In this document: positions 1 through 4,808 of the stretch, piece by piece | Layout: each line of letters starts with the position of its first letter | Numbering within the stretch: the stretch's first letter is position 1 | From: Bacillota bacterium | Lineage (GTDB): Bacteria; Bacillota; Bacilli; Alicyclobacillales; SLC66 | NCBI GenBank assembly: GCA_021846145.1 | Contig: JAJZCJ010000182.1 | Span: 1 to 6,614, forward strand | Length of the DNA stretch: 6,614 bases | Direction of reading: 5' to 3' | Notes under the pieces: model-generated | Database searches by the model: none | Seen by the model: the letters and a program-made list of their open reading frames with translations, nothing else | What the model was told of the DNA's origin: nothing | Translations under genes and position numbers: made by a program

Positions 1-301
1 CTCTACGCAGGTGTACATCACTCCTCTCAGTGAAGCCGCAATGTATCAACGTACAAATTAGTTCATGTGTGCACCGCTATGGTGTGGCCGTTGGTGAGTA
101 GCAGTAATGCAGAACACTGCCGCCACCCAGACTGCAGTCACGCATTTTTGAAGAAGCCCGTCAAATCAAACTTTTTCCCACTCCCACATTTGCATCAGGT
201 GCAGACCATGGCTTTCTGGCAGACAGGATGTCCACAGCCATGAAGAAATCCACCATTTCGAAATGGCTGATTCTACACTTTGAAAATTGGGAAATGACAA
301 C
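1..301. other. Left flank with no supported gene
   Basis: I find no gene I can support here. Both strands carry only short open frames without a ribosome site or recognisable motif. The one visible structure is a 14-bp perfect palindrome (CCATTTCGAAATGG) at 253-266. A short + frame runs from the window edge to a TAG at 59-61 and could be the tail of a gene outside the window, but 19 codons are too few to judge. Confidence 0.5.
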
Positions 302-331
302 AAAAAAAAGAAGGCTTCGGATCAGCCTTCT
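302..331 (-). terminator. Orphan intrinsic terminator, best on the minus strand
   Basis: Arms 309-316 (AGAAGGCT) and 324-331 (AGCCTTCT) form a perfect 8-bp stem with a 7-nt loop. Read on the minus strand the stem runs directly into a T tract, which is the classical intrinsic-terminator form. On the plus strand the T-rich stretch starts several bases later, so the hairpin may act weakly in both directions. No minus-strand gene ends here, so it probably served a gene that has been lost. Confidence 0.6.
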
Positions 332-381
332 CTCCCTCTTTTTGCGGTTTTTCATTGGTCGATAAATTCGATTGATTATTA

Positions 382-1080
382 ATGAACGTTGCCGTTATGC
401 TAAATGTATTTCGCCAAGACATGATGGATTACGTATTTACGCTGGCTGATGGTCAATTGCTTCACCTAGAATTTCAATCGACCGCAGAGAAAAAGTTGCA
501 TCGGTTCCTGCTCTATGACACGCTACTAGCGCAGAAAACAGATCGCACTATTCGGACAGTCATCCTGTACGAGAACCAAATCACCACCGCCAACGACACA
601 CTGGATATTGGATCAGCGCAATACCATGTGGGAAATATCTACTTGGCGCATAAGGACGTTGATCAAGCGTTTGACCGAATCCGCCACCATTTAGATGCAG
701 GAACATTTACACTCGAAGACCGCTTTGACCTTGCATTTGCGCTCCACATGCGCAGATCACGTAGCCTTGAAGACATGGTGCGGCAAAGCATGGAATTGAT
801 TCAACAGATTCCAGACAATCAAGAACGAAGCTATGTCGCCGCCATCTTTGTGGAACTAGAAACACGATGGCTAGATGACAACTCAAAACAACAAATTCGA
901 AAGTGGGTGGAACGCGTGGATATCGTCAAGGAAATTGTGGAGGAAGCTATCCTAACTGAACGTCAAGAGACATTGGCTCGATTAGCTCGTTCATGGAAAC
1001 AAAAAGGAAAATCAGAAAAAGACATAGCCGACTTACTTGATACTTCCATCGAAAACGTTCAGGATTTATTAAAAAAATAG
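382..1080 (+). CDS. Rpn-family PD-(D/E)XK nuclease, N-terminally truncated
   Basis: This 232-residue protein is homologous over nearly its whole length to the intact minus-strand protein at 4605-5453. Shared features are a nuclease core with D16, E30 and Q32 (D-x13-E-x-Q, seen as DYVF...LHLEFQ), then the blocks TVILY, LDIG.A.Y.V.N.YL, LAFA.HM and QIPD, and a C-terminal helical tail (KGKSEKDIADLLDTSIENV). About 37 residues present at the start of the paralogue are missing. A TGA stop lies in frame at 373-375, and ATG 382 has no clear Shine-Dalgarno sequence. The gene is therefore probably a 5'-truncated relic whose remaining frame stays open. Unlike the paralogue it lacks GRKE repeats. A GTG at 916 preceded by GGGTGG could start a 54-residue C-terminal product at nearly the same place as the paralogue's candidate internal start, but this site is weak. 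Family assignment is good; activity is doubtful. Confidence 0.75.
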   Translation: MNVAVMLNVFRQDMMDYVFTLADGQLLHLEFQSTAEKKLHRFLLYDTLLAQKTDRTIRTVILYENQITTANDTLDIGSAQYHVGNIYLAHKDVDQAFDRIRHHLDAGTFTLEDRFDLAFALHMRRSRSLEDMVRQSMELIQQIPDNQERSYVAAIFVELETRWLDDNSKQQIRKWVERVDIVKEIVEEAILTERQETLARLARSWKQKGKSEKDIADLLDTSIENVQDLLKK

Positions 1081-1122
1081 ATTAAATCGAGTAAACGCAG
1101 GTCTGTTACAGTCGAAAATTTC

Positions 1123-1170
1123 AAACAAATAAGGAAGACGGTTGTTTATCTCCCTTATTTGTTTTATTTT
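1123..1170 (+). terminator. Intrinsic terminator after the truncated Rpn gene
   Basis: Arms 1123-1134 (AAACAAATAAGG) and 1153-1164 (CCTTATTTGTTT) are perfect inverted repeats of 12 bp around an 18-nt loop, followed by TATTTT. The hairpin begins 42 bases past the stop of the upstream gene and separates it from the small gene at 1276. Confidence 0.75.
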
Positions 1171-1275
1171 CCTTATGTCCGCCTGAATAATCGCTTCACC
1201 TCATCGGTATATCCATGCCGTTTCTGTTGGCATCGGCGGAGTTGTATTTTGGCTGGCATGAACGGAGGGGAAAAC

Positions 1276-1443
1276 ATGGCGACGGATGAGGAAATTTGGA
1301 ACGAAGACGGTACGCCGCGCCCGGAAGCGGTGGCAACGGCAAGACAGAAATTACGCGAAATCTTAGAAAATGAATACGAATGGAATCAGAATGAGATAGA
1401 CGATTTCATGTCAAAAACATCACTTAACGAATGGAATGATTGA
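1276..1443 (+). CDS. Small acidic protein, 55 aa, unknown function
   Basis: I do not recognise this protein. ATG 1276 was chosen because GGAGGGG at 1264-1270 sits five bases upstream, an excellent ribosome site; the in-frame extension upstream to 1159 runs back through the preceding terminator and is unlikely. The product is strongly acidic (EEIWNEDGTPRPEAVATARQ near the start, NEIDDFM later), probably mostly helical, with no signal peptide or membrane segment. Its size and charge resemble antitoxins. A second frame starts at 1436 and overlaps its end by 8 bases (ATGATTGA), the arrangement of a translationally coupled toxin-antitoxin pair, but that frame soon runs through a terminator and looks degenerate. 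It may be an orphan antitoxin or an unrelated small protein. Confidence 0.6.
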   Translation: MATDEEIWNEDGTPRPEAVATARQKLREILENEYEWNQNEIDDFMSKTSLNEWND

Positions 1444-1499
1444 TATGTTGCAAGTGATACACGGTGATGGACGGAATCGCAAATTGAATAATTTCTTAG

Positions 1500-1533
1500 A
1501 ACGCACTAGACCGCATCCAGTGCAGTTTTTTTT
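1500..1533 (+). terminator. Intrinsic terminator after the 55-aa gene
   Basis: The arms GCACT (1503-1507) and AGTGC (1519-1523) are extended by AAC/GTT pairing around a one-base bulge and run into eight T residues (1526-1533). It probably ends the transcript of the small gene at 1276. The following 1534-1659 holds nothing I can identify. Confidence 0.6.
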
Positions 1534-1659
1534 ATGGTTGTGTGCGTACCCGGTAGCGCTTAGACGAGCGTGGTTGCCCCTTAGACGCATTGCGTTGTCG
1601 ATCGGGTGGAATGCGGTGGAAAAGCGGCACTAACAGGCGTTTATGGACTTAGGACTACA

Positions 1660-2031
1660 TCACCAAGGTGTTTCGCCGGATTTAACAAATTCTTCAATCT
1701 TTTGTATTACGTTATTAAAGTCTATCTGATCCATTTGACCAATATAGTCCTTAATTTTCTTGCTTTCAAACATTGAAATAGGTATATATGCATAGCAATT
1801 TACCTTTACATATGATCCTTTTTCAAGACCAGCAGTAGCCCACTTAAATATAGGAACTTTCCATTTATCGTACTTTCCTTCAACATTTTTAATGCTAGAC
1901 CCGGTTATTGTTGCATATGCGGCAATGGCTTGACTATTTTTGATTTTAAAAATAACCACAGGGCGAGTTTCCATCGCCCCGTTGCAATAATATACTGTAT
2001 GCCAAAAAATGTCGCCAACTTGTACTGTCAT
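1660..2031 (-). CDS. PemK/MazF-like toxin of toxin-antitoxin pair 1
   Basis: This 123-residue protein fits the PemK/MazF (CcdB-fold) family, whose members are usually 100-125 residues and mostly cleave mRNA as endoribonucleases. Family features in order are the N-terminal strand VGDIFW (5-10), the strand TRPVVIFKI (22-30) carrying the conserved Arg-Pro pair, a strand with YATITGSS (39-46) at the T/S active-site position, and a C-terminal helix after IGQMDQIDF. The start ATG at 2031 follows AAGGA at a good spacing. It lies two bases downstream of the putative antitoxin stop, so the two are translationally coupled. Target and activity are inferred from the family. The local sequence is more AT-rich than the Rpn genes, which suggests separate acquisition. 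Confidence 0.75.
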   Translation of the reverse strand: MTVQVGDIFWHTVYYCNGAMETRPVVIFKIKNSQAIAAYATITGSSIKNVEGKYDKWKVPIFKWATAGLEKGSYVKVNCYAYIPISMFESKKIKDYIGQMDQIDFNNVIQKIEEFVKSGETPW

Positions 2032-2033
2032 GC

Positions 2034-2207
2034 TTATCCTTTAAACAACTCAAACCATGCGCGATGTTTTTCATTTTCGGGGTCAAGGACAGTATTTCCG
2101 TTTTCATCAACAGGAGCGATCAATGCTTTGCTCATCAGTTTTTCATCGTCAACTTTCAACTGCTTGTATCCGCGATTATTTGCTTTTTTTGAAAGCACCG
2201 TCGACAT
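2034..2207 (-). CDS. Putative antitoxin of pair 1, 57 aa
   Basis: I do not recognise the sequence as a named antitoxin family; the role rests on position immediately upstream of the MazF-like toxin with a 2-base gap. ATG 2207 was chosen over the longer frame beginning at 2237 because GGGG preceded by an A run (around 2217-2225) lies 9 bases before it. The N-terminal half is basic (LSKKANNRGYKQLKV). The second half is acidic with aromatic residues (DENGNTVLDPENEKHRAWF), the usual layout of a DNA-binding part followed by a toxin-wrapping tail. No classical AbrB or ribbon-helix-helix motif is obvious. Confidence 0.6.
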   Translation of the reverse strand: MSTVLSKKANNRGYKQLKVDDEKLMSKALIAPVDENGNTVLDPENEKHRAWFELFKG

Positions 2208-2252
2208 TTTGATTTTCCCCTTTTTCAAAACCGTCACCCCACTTGGCTCTCA

Positions 2253-2272
2253 GTATTCACAATTCAGAATAC
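2253..2272 (-). promoter_or_regulatory. Candidate operator upstream of TA pair 1
   Basis: GTATTC (2253-2258) and GAATAC (2267-2272) form a perfect 6-bp inverted repeat with an 8-base spacer. It is 45 bases upstream of the putative antitoxin start, where autoregulatory antitoxin or complex binding would be expected. No convincing -10/-35 pair was found directly over it. Confidence 0.35.
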
Positions 2273-2338
2273 AAACAAACCAATTGAAACGTGACGATAT
2301 TCTCCTGCAATCAATTTACCCCACGTATACCCGCTTTG

Positions 2339-2369
2339 TCTATACATATCGTTACTGGACTACTGTCAA
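2339..2369 (-). promoter_or_regulatory. Possible hybrid promoter with -35 inside the IS end
   Basis: A perfect TTGACA on the minus strand (2364-2369) lies within the terminal sequence of the IS3-family remnant and points outward toward TA pair 1. The best -10 downstream is TATAGA (2339-2344) at 19 bases, longer than the ideal 17, so the promoter would be weak to moderate. IS elements commonly supply an outward -35, but its use here is inference. Confidence 0.3.
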
Positions 2370-2541
2370 GATGTTAGACACAACTTGAAAGACTTTTTAA
2401 ACAGTCGAGAGAGCTAAGTAACCCTCCATCTGTGATAGGTGTTTTATACTTAATGGCGGAGTGAATTCGGCTGCGATTGTATCTACCTTCGATTTAGTGA
2501 AATAACTGCGGTTTTGCATGATCATAATGTGAAGCGAAAAA
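2356..2541 (-). mobile_element. IS3-family insertion sequence remnant (right end)
   Basis: On the plus strand the block 2356-2380 starts TGGACTACTGTCAAG and ends TTAGACA, the form of many IS3-family terminal inverted repeats. It is adjacent to the C-terminal coding end of a transposase. The opposite end and the bulk of the element, including the DDE domain, are missing. The element ends between TA pair 1 and the secreted-protein gene. Confidence 0.65.
2374..2541 (-). pseudogene. IS3-family transposase C-terminal fragment
   Basis: Reading the minus strand from 2493 to the TAA at 2374-2376 gives IEGRYNRSRIHSAIKYKTP, then 20 more residues. The YIE.YNR.RiHsaIgYkTP block is the hallmark C-terminus of IS3-family (IS150-group) transposases. 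Just upstream in the same frame, 2497-2541 reads FFASHYDHAKPQLFH. This resembles the ESFF...A...LFHYIEG region but is shorter than expected, and it is broken by a TAA (2494-2496) where the family has Tyr. The fragment thus carries a nonsense change, a likely internal deletion and loss of all upstream sequence. Confidence 0.7.
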
Positions 2542-2581
2542 CGGGGATCGGGCGATGCTTATTCCTGTTGTGGCTGGAACG

Positions 2582-2631
2582 GTAGTTAGGGAAGATTCTC
2601 TGGGGATGTTAGTGGAGCCTTCCCTAACTAC
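2582..2631. repeat. Perfect 13-bp inverted repeat hairpin
   Basis: Arms 2582-2594 (GTAGTTAGGGAAG) and 2619-2631 (CTTCCCTAACTAC) are perfectly complementary, with a 24-base loop. It lies 22 bases past the stop of the minus-strand secreted-protein gene, where a terminator would be expected, but neither strand has a T run after it. It could be a weak 3' stabilising stem, a tiny mobile-element relic or a recombination site. Confidence 0.6.
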
Positions 2632-2653
2632 TTGGACATGAATTGATTACTGG

Positions 2654-3151
2654 CTAATGGCCGAATTTGAGCCAGACGGTTCCTGGATACTGAACAATTG
2701 GCGGGTTTTCATGGTAGATCACCCACAGAAAATCCACATGCAAACGCCCCTTGATGCGCTCCGTCTCGATCGGCCCATCAGCAGTTCCTTGCTTGCCCCA
2801 ATGGGACCATATGATCTTCTTGGTTGGGCCATACGGTTGAATCCCCCAATGTTTCCAGTCCGCCGCCGTAATCGGTGCCACCTTAAAGGTGCCTGAGGAT
2901 GTGCCGTAGTACCAGTGATTTCCGTTCATTCGAAGTGCAGCGCCACCCCCTGCGCCACCCCCGCCACCTCCTGCGTCATAGTAAAAATAGGATGAGAAAC
3001 TATGCCAAATCCCATTGAGTGACAAGACTGTGCTTGGCTGCTTTTGTGGATGAGACGCAGCCAACGCATTGCCCATGGGGAGAATGAGCAAGGTGGTCAT
3101 AACGGCCATGCATGTCACCACGACTCGACTATGCGTTACGATTCGCCGCAT
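2654..3151 (-). CDS. Secreted small protein with glycine run, unknown function
   Basis: This 165-residue protein begins with a classical Sec signal peptide: basic MRRIVTHSR, a hydrophobic core at about 10-27, and a probable signal peptidase I site after ALA (29-31). There is no lipobox, so release or wall association is expected. The mature part has a segment rich in aromatics (IWHSFSSYFYYDA), a glycine run (61-70, one Ala within), then a Trp/Tyr/His-rich region (NHWYYGTSSG, DWKHWG, IIWSHWG) and a C-terminal region ending VWLKFGH. I recognise no enzyme motif. ATG 3151 follows GAGAGG at about ten bases and a near-consensus promoter lies upstream (3186-3214). It appears complete and monocistronic. 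Confidence 0.7.
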   Translation of the reverse strand: MRRIVTHSRVVVTCMAVMTTLLILPMGNALAASHPQKQPSTVLSLNGIWHSFSSYFYYDAGGGGGGAGGGAALRMNGNHWYYGTSSGTFKVAPITAADWKHWGIQPYGPTKKIIWSHWGKQGTADGPIETERIKGRLHVDFLWVIYHENPPIVQYPGTVWLKFGH

Positions 3152-3185
3152 AAAAGATCATCCTCTCAATATCAATTTATTATTT

Positions 3186-3214
3186 ATTGTAAAACCTTTG
3201 TTTATCACTGACAA
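3186..3214 (-). promoter_or_regulatory. Sigma-A-type promoter of the secreted-protein gene
   Basis: TTGTCA (3209-3214) and TACAAT (3186-3191) are separated by exactly 17 bases, each one mismatch from consensus. Transcription would start near 3179, giving a leader of about 28 bases that contains the GAGAGG ribosome site. Confidence 0.65.
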
Positions 3215-3247
3215 TGACGAAGTGGATTTAGTGCTGTTGAGTTATTC

Positions 3248-3626
3248 AGCTTTCGTCCGCTTAGTCCCAAAATTAACGCTGTCACATAATCCTGTTCCTC
3301 TGGGTCGGGAATCTGACGAGTAAGCGTTAACACCTCGTCGAATGACTCTCCTTGTGTGCGCTGCTCAAAGTGCATGTGAAATGCGAAGGCAAGACGCACC
3401 CGGTCTTGTGGTGTCCACGTGGCATTTGCAAGTTGATGTTCCACCGCTGCGAGTGCCTTATCCCCGTCGAGGTGGTTCAGGTAGATGTTTTCCACTTGAT
3501 AGATAGCCGTTCCAATATCTAAGGTAGTTGGTCCCTCGTTGATGTCTCCCGTATATAACACGACAGTGCGCAATTTTTGTATAAAGTGTTCGGCGAGTGC
3601 ACATTGGCATTTCATGCGATTTTCAT
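3248..3626 (-). pseudogene. Degraded copy of the minus-strand Rpn gene
   Basis: Positions 3248-3600 align without gaps to 4849-5201 of the intact gene (353 bases each). Three lesions inactivate the copy. Codon 5 is TGA (3612-3614) where the intact gene has AGA. About 227 bases (intact 5202-5428) are missing and replaced by a single A, removing the catalytic D, E and Q and shifting the frame. Everything after the GRKL block is replaced from 3247 leftward by unrelated DNA carrying the promoter of the secreted-protein gene. The remaining open frame from 3615 (136 codons) starts out of register with the true start, lacks the nuclease core and is unlikely to be functional. Promoter-like TTCACA and TATAAA upstream are still recognisable. 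Confidence 0.85.
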
Positions 3627-3834
3627 GTTATCACCATTGTCCTCTATTTATAGTTACTCCCCCTCGCGTGTGAATAGCCTGCACTGTGCCGTGCATAGGC
3701 GACATTCGATTGTGGATGAAATTTGTGATTGATTGGGGAGCGAGCAACGAAAGTGAGTGTTCACGAAACGAACGTGTCGTGCTAAAATAAAGGGAAAAGG
3801 AGGCAGGCGACCGTGGCAAGACTGATGAATTTAA
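3248..3834. repeat. Duplicated divergent-Rpn block, copy A (degraded)
   Basis: This block has the same order as 4849-5809: part of the minus-strand Rpn gene, the divergent control region, and the first codons of the plus-strand Rpn gene. Homology is evident at 3248-3600, 3602-3650 and about 3710-3834. The middle of the control region is shorter and has diverged. The two outer edges, at 3247/3248 and 3834/3835, are abrupt. Confidence 0.8.
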
Positions 3835-3893
3835 CTATGGATGGCTACTTTTTTTTACAGCTTTTTCGACCGAATCAAGTATGGAAGATATGA
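3813..3893 (+). pseudogene. 5' remnant of a second plus-strand Rpn gene
   Basis: The upstream sequence, the ribosome site (AAAGGAGG, 3796-3803) and the first seven codons (GTG at 3813, MARLMNL) match the intact gene at 5788. Homology stops at 3834. The frame then continues into the DNA of TA pair 2 (antisense to the toxin) and meets TGA at 3891-3893 after 26 codons. Transcription and translation signals are preserved, so a short fusion peptide could be made, but no nuclease domain remains. Confidence 0.8.
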
Positions 3894-4191
3894 TCAATGA
3901 ATCAAGGTTGTGCCTGATTTTGAATTGTAGCATGTCACGGCGGATGGTATAGAGTTTGTTTGTCCTAACTACAGTTTCCTTTTTTAATAGTACGGGTATA
4001 TCATAATCAGAACGGTTAGAATGCGATGTACACTTGCAAACAATTACATCCTCTTCATCGTTGGAATCACCGTTCTTTCCAACGACAAATACAGGATGTG
4101 GAAACGGCTGGCCTGTGCTCAGGTCGTGAAATTTTGCAAAGAAAAAATCACCTTGGTCGGCATTTCTTTGTTCAGCGCTGAAGTTGCTCAT
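3835..4191 (-). CDS. PemK/MazF-like toxin of toxin-antitoxin pair 2
   Basis: This 118-residue protein is of the PemK/MazF type. Family blocks in order are GDFFFAKF (14-21), PHPVFVVGK (31-39), DVIVCKCTS (48-56) with the conserved T/S pair, TVVRTNKLYTI (73-83), and a C-terminal helix (SSILDSVEKAVKK). Family members usually have Arg-Pro where this one has His-Pro (32-33), so one residue normally important for RNA binding or catalysis may be altered. The start ATG 4191 lies inside the upstream 57-aa gene (20-base overlap), the usual coupling of antitoxin and toxin. Its TAG stop (3835-3837) starts exactly at the boundary with the Rpn remnant. The pair is transcribed toward that remnant with no terminator between. 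It is distinct in sequence from the toxin at 1660-2031. Confidence 0.75.
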   Translation of the reverse strand: MSNFSAEQRNADQGDFFFAKFHDLSTGQPFPHPVFVVGKNGDSNDEEDVIVCKCTSHSNRSDYDIPVLLKKETVVRTNKLYTIRRDMLQFKIRHNLDSLIISSILDSVEKAVKKSSHP

Positions 4192-4345
4192 AACGTTCCC
4201 TTAGTTCTGCCTCATACCAGTCCGCAAAAGCGTTTCCATTTTCAGCCATGTCCTTCGCGTCATCGCCGGAATTTACGTAAATCACGCCGTTCTTGTCCAG
4301 TCCGAGCACACGTTCCATTTCTTCAATGGTCGGTTTCCGTTCCAT
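4172..4345 (-). CDS. Putative antitoxin of pair 2, 57 aa
   Basis: This gene encodes 57 residues from ATG 4345, preceded by AAGGTGGT about nine bases upstream. No ATG, GTG or TTG occurs in frame between this start and the upstream stops, which fixes the start. The product is acidic with a helical C-terminus (FADWYEAELRERYEQLQR) and a central NGVIYVNSGDDAKD segment. I do not recognise its family. The antitoxin role is inferred from its overlap with the MazF-like toxin gene and the promoter with an overlapping palindrome upstream. It is the same length as the putative antitoxin of pair 1 but shows no clear sequence similarity. Confidence 0.65.
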   Translation of the reverse strand: MERKPTIEEMERVLGLDKNGVIYVNSGDDAKDMAENGNAFADWYEAELRERYEQLQR

Positions 4346-4433
4346 CCGTGCAGCACCACCTTGTAATATTCCCTGATTGGGTCTACTAAAGCCATAGTAT
4401 GCACTACCTTTCCGAATCTCTATACCTAATATT

Positions 4434-4471
4434 GTATGACTTCATCATACCACGAATCACGTTTTAATCAA
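4434..4471 (-). promoter_or_regulatory. Promoter with overlapping operator, TA pair 2
   Basis: TTGATT (4466-4471) and TATGAT (4444-4449) are 16 bases apart. A perfect 6-bp inverted repeat, GTATGA (4434-4439) and TCATAC (4445-4450) around five bases, covers the -10 and the start point. Binding there by the antitoxin or toxin-antitoxin complex would block the promoter, giving the usual autoregulation. The leader would be about 90 bases. Confidence 0.6.
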
Positions 4472-4560
4472 TAATGACACCGTACCTATTTCCATCTTGT
4501 GCCATGCGTTCTTAGAATCGATTATAGATTTATTTCCCAATTTTCGCTAGCCTAAAACAC

Positions 4561-4590
4561 AAAAATCGCCCAGCAAAACGGCCAGACGAT
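4561..4590 (-). terminator. Intrinsic terminator of the intact minus-strand Rpn gene
   Basis: On the minus strand, ATCGTCTGG pairs with CTGGGCGAT (nine pairs, some G-U) around an eight-base loop, followed by TTTTTG. It begins 14 bases past the TAA of the gene at 4605. The stretch from 4472 to 4560 between it and the TA pair 2 promoter shows no feature. Confidence 0.6.
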
Positions 4591-4604
4591 CTAGTATAAG
4601 GCTA

Positions 4605-4808
4605 TTACTGTTTTGCCAACTTATTCACATCTGCAAGTGTTAGCCCCGTCAGTCGTGCTACTCGTTCGTGTGATTCCCCTTCGGCTAGTAATTTGCGAGC
4701 TACTTCTTCTCGCCCTTCTTTCCGCCCTTCTTTTCGTCCTTCTTCCCGTCCTTCTTTTCGTCCTTTTTGTAGCGATTCCTGTTCAATTTCTCGCACCACG
4801 TTGGTCAT
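4605..4808 (-). CDS. Candidate internally translated RpnS-like product, 67 aa
   Basis: Inside the Rpn gene and in the same frame, AAAGGAG (minus strand, 4818-4824) precedes ATG 4808 by nine bases, a strong ribosome site for an internal position. The product starts MTNVVREIEQ and contains the whole GRKE-type repeat and the C-terminal helical domain. In E. coli, RpnS proteins are made this way from the 3' part of rpn genes; they contain four-residue repeats that vary in number and block the toxic full-length protein. Size, position and four-residue repeats all fit that model. However, AAGGAG also simply encodes Lys-Glu, so the match could be fortuitous. Confidence 0.45.
   Translation of the reverse strand: MTNVVREIEQESLQKGRKEGREEGRKEGRKEGREEVARKLLAEGESHERVARLTGLTLADVNKLAKQ

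Noticed and set aside
2..61. Plus-strand frame open from the window edge to a TAG
   Set aside because: Only 19 codons are visible and there is no motif, so a gene tail cannot be distinguished from chance.
253..266. 14-bp perfect palindrome CCATTTCGAAATGG
   Set aside because: It is real, but nothing nearby gives it a role; it could be a chance restriction-type or protein-binding palindrome.
161..355. Minus-strand open frame of 64 codons
   Set aside because: It begins inside the orphan terminator hairpin, has no ribosome site and resembles no known family.
1436..1633. 65-codon plus-strand frame after the small acidic gene
   Set aside because: It crosses an intrinsic terminator with an eight-T run and its later residues look non-coding; kept only as a possible decayed partner.
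1930..2388. 152-codon plus-strand frame
   Set aside because: It lies antisense to the toxin-antitoxin pair, which has ribosome sites and family motifs, and it runs into the IS end.
2657..2896. 79-codon plus-strand frame
   Set aside because: It is the antisense shadow of the secreted-protein gene.
4021..4389. 122-codon plus-strand frame
   Set aside because: It is antisense to TA pair 2, without ribosome site or recognisable sequence.
4704..4770. Regular short repeats considered as a CRISPR-like array
   Set aside because: Units are contiguous 12-mers with no spacers and lie in frame within a coding region.
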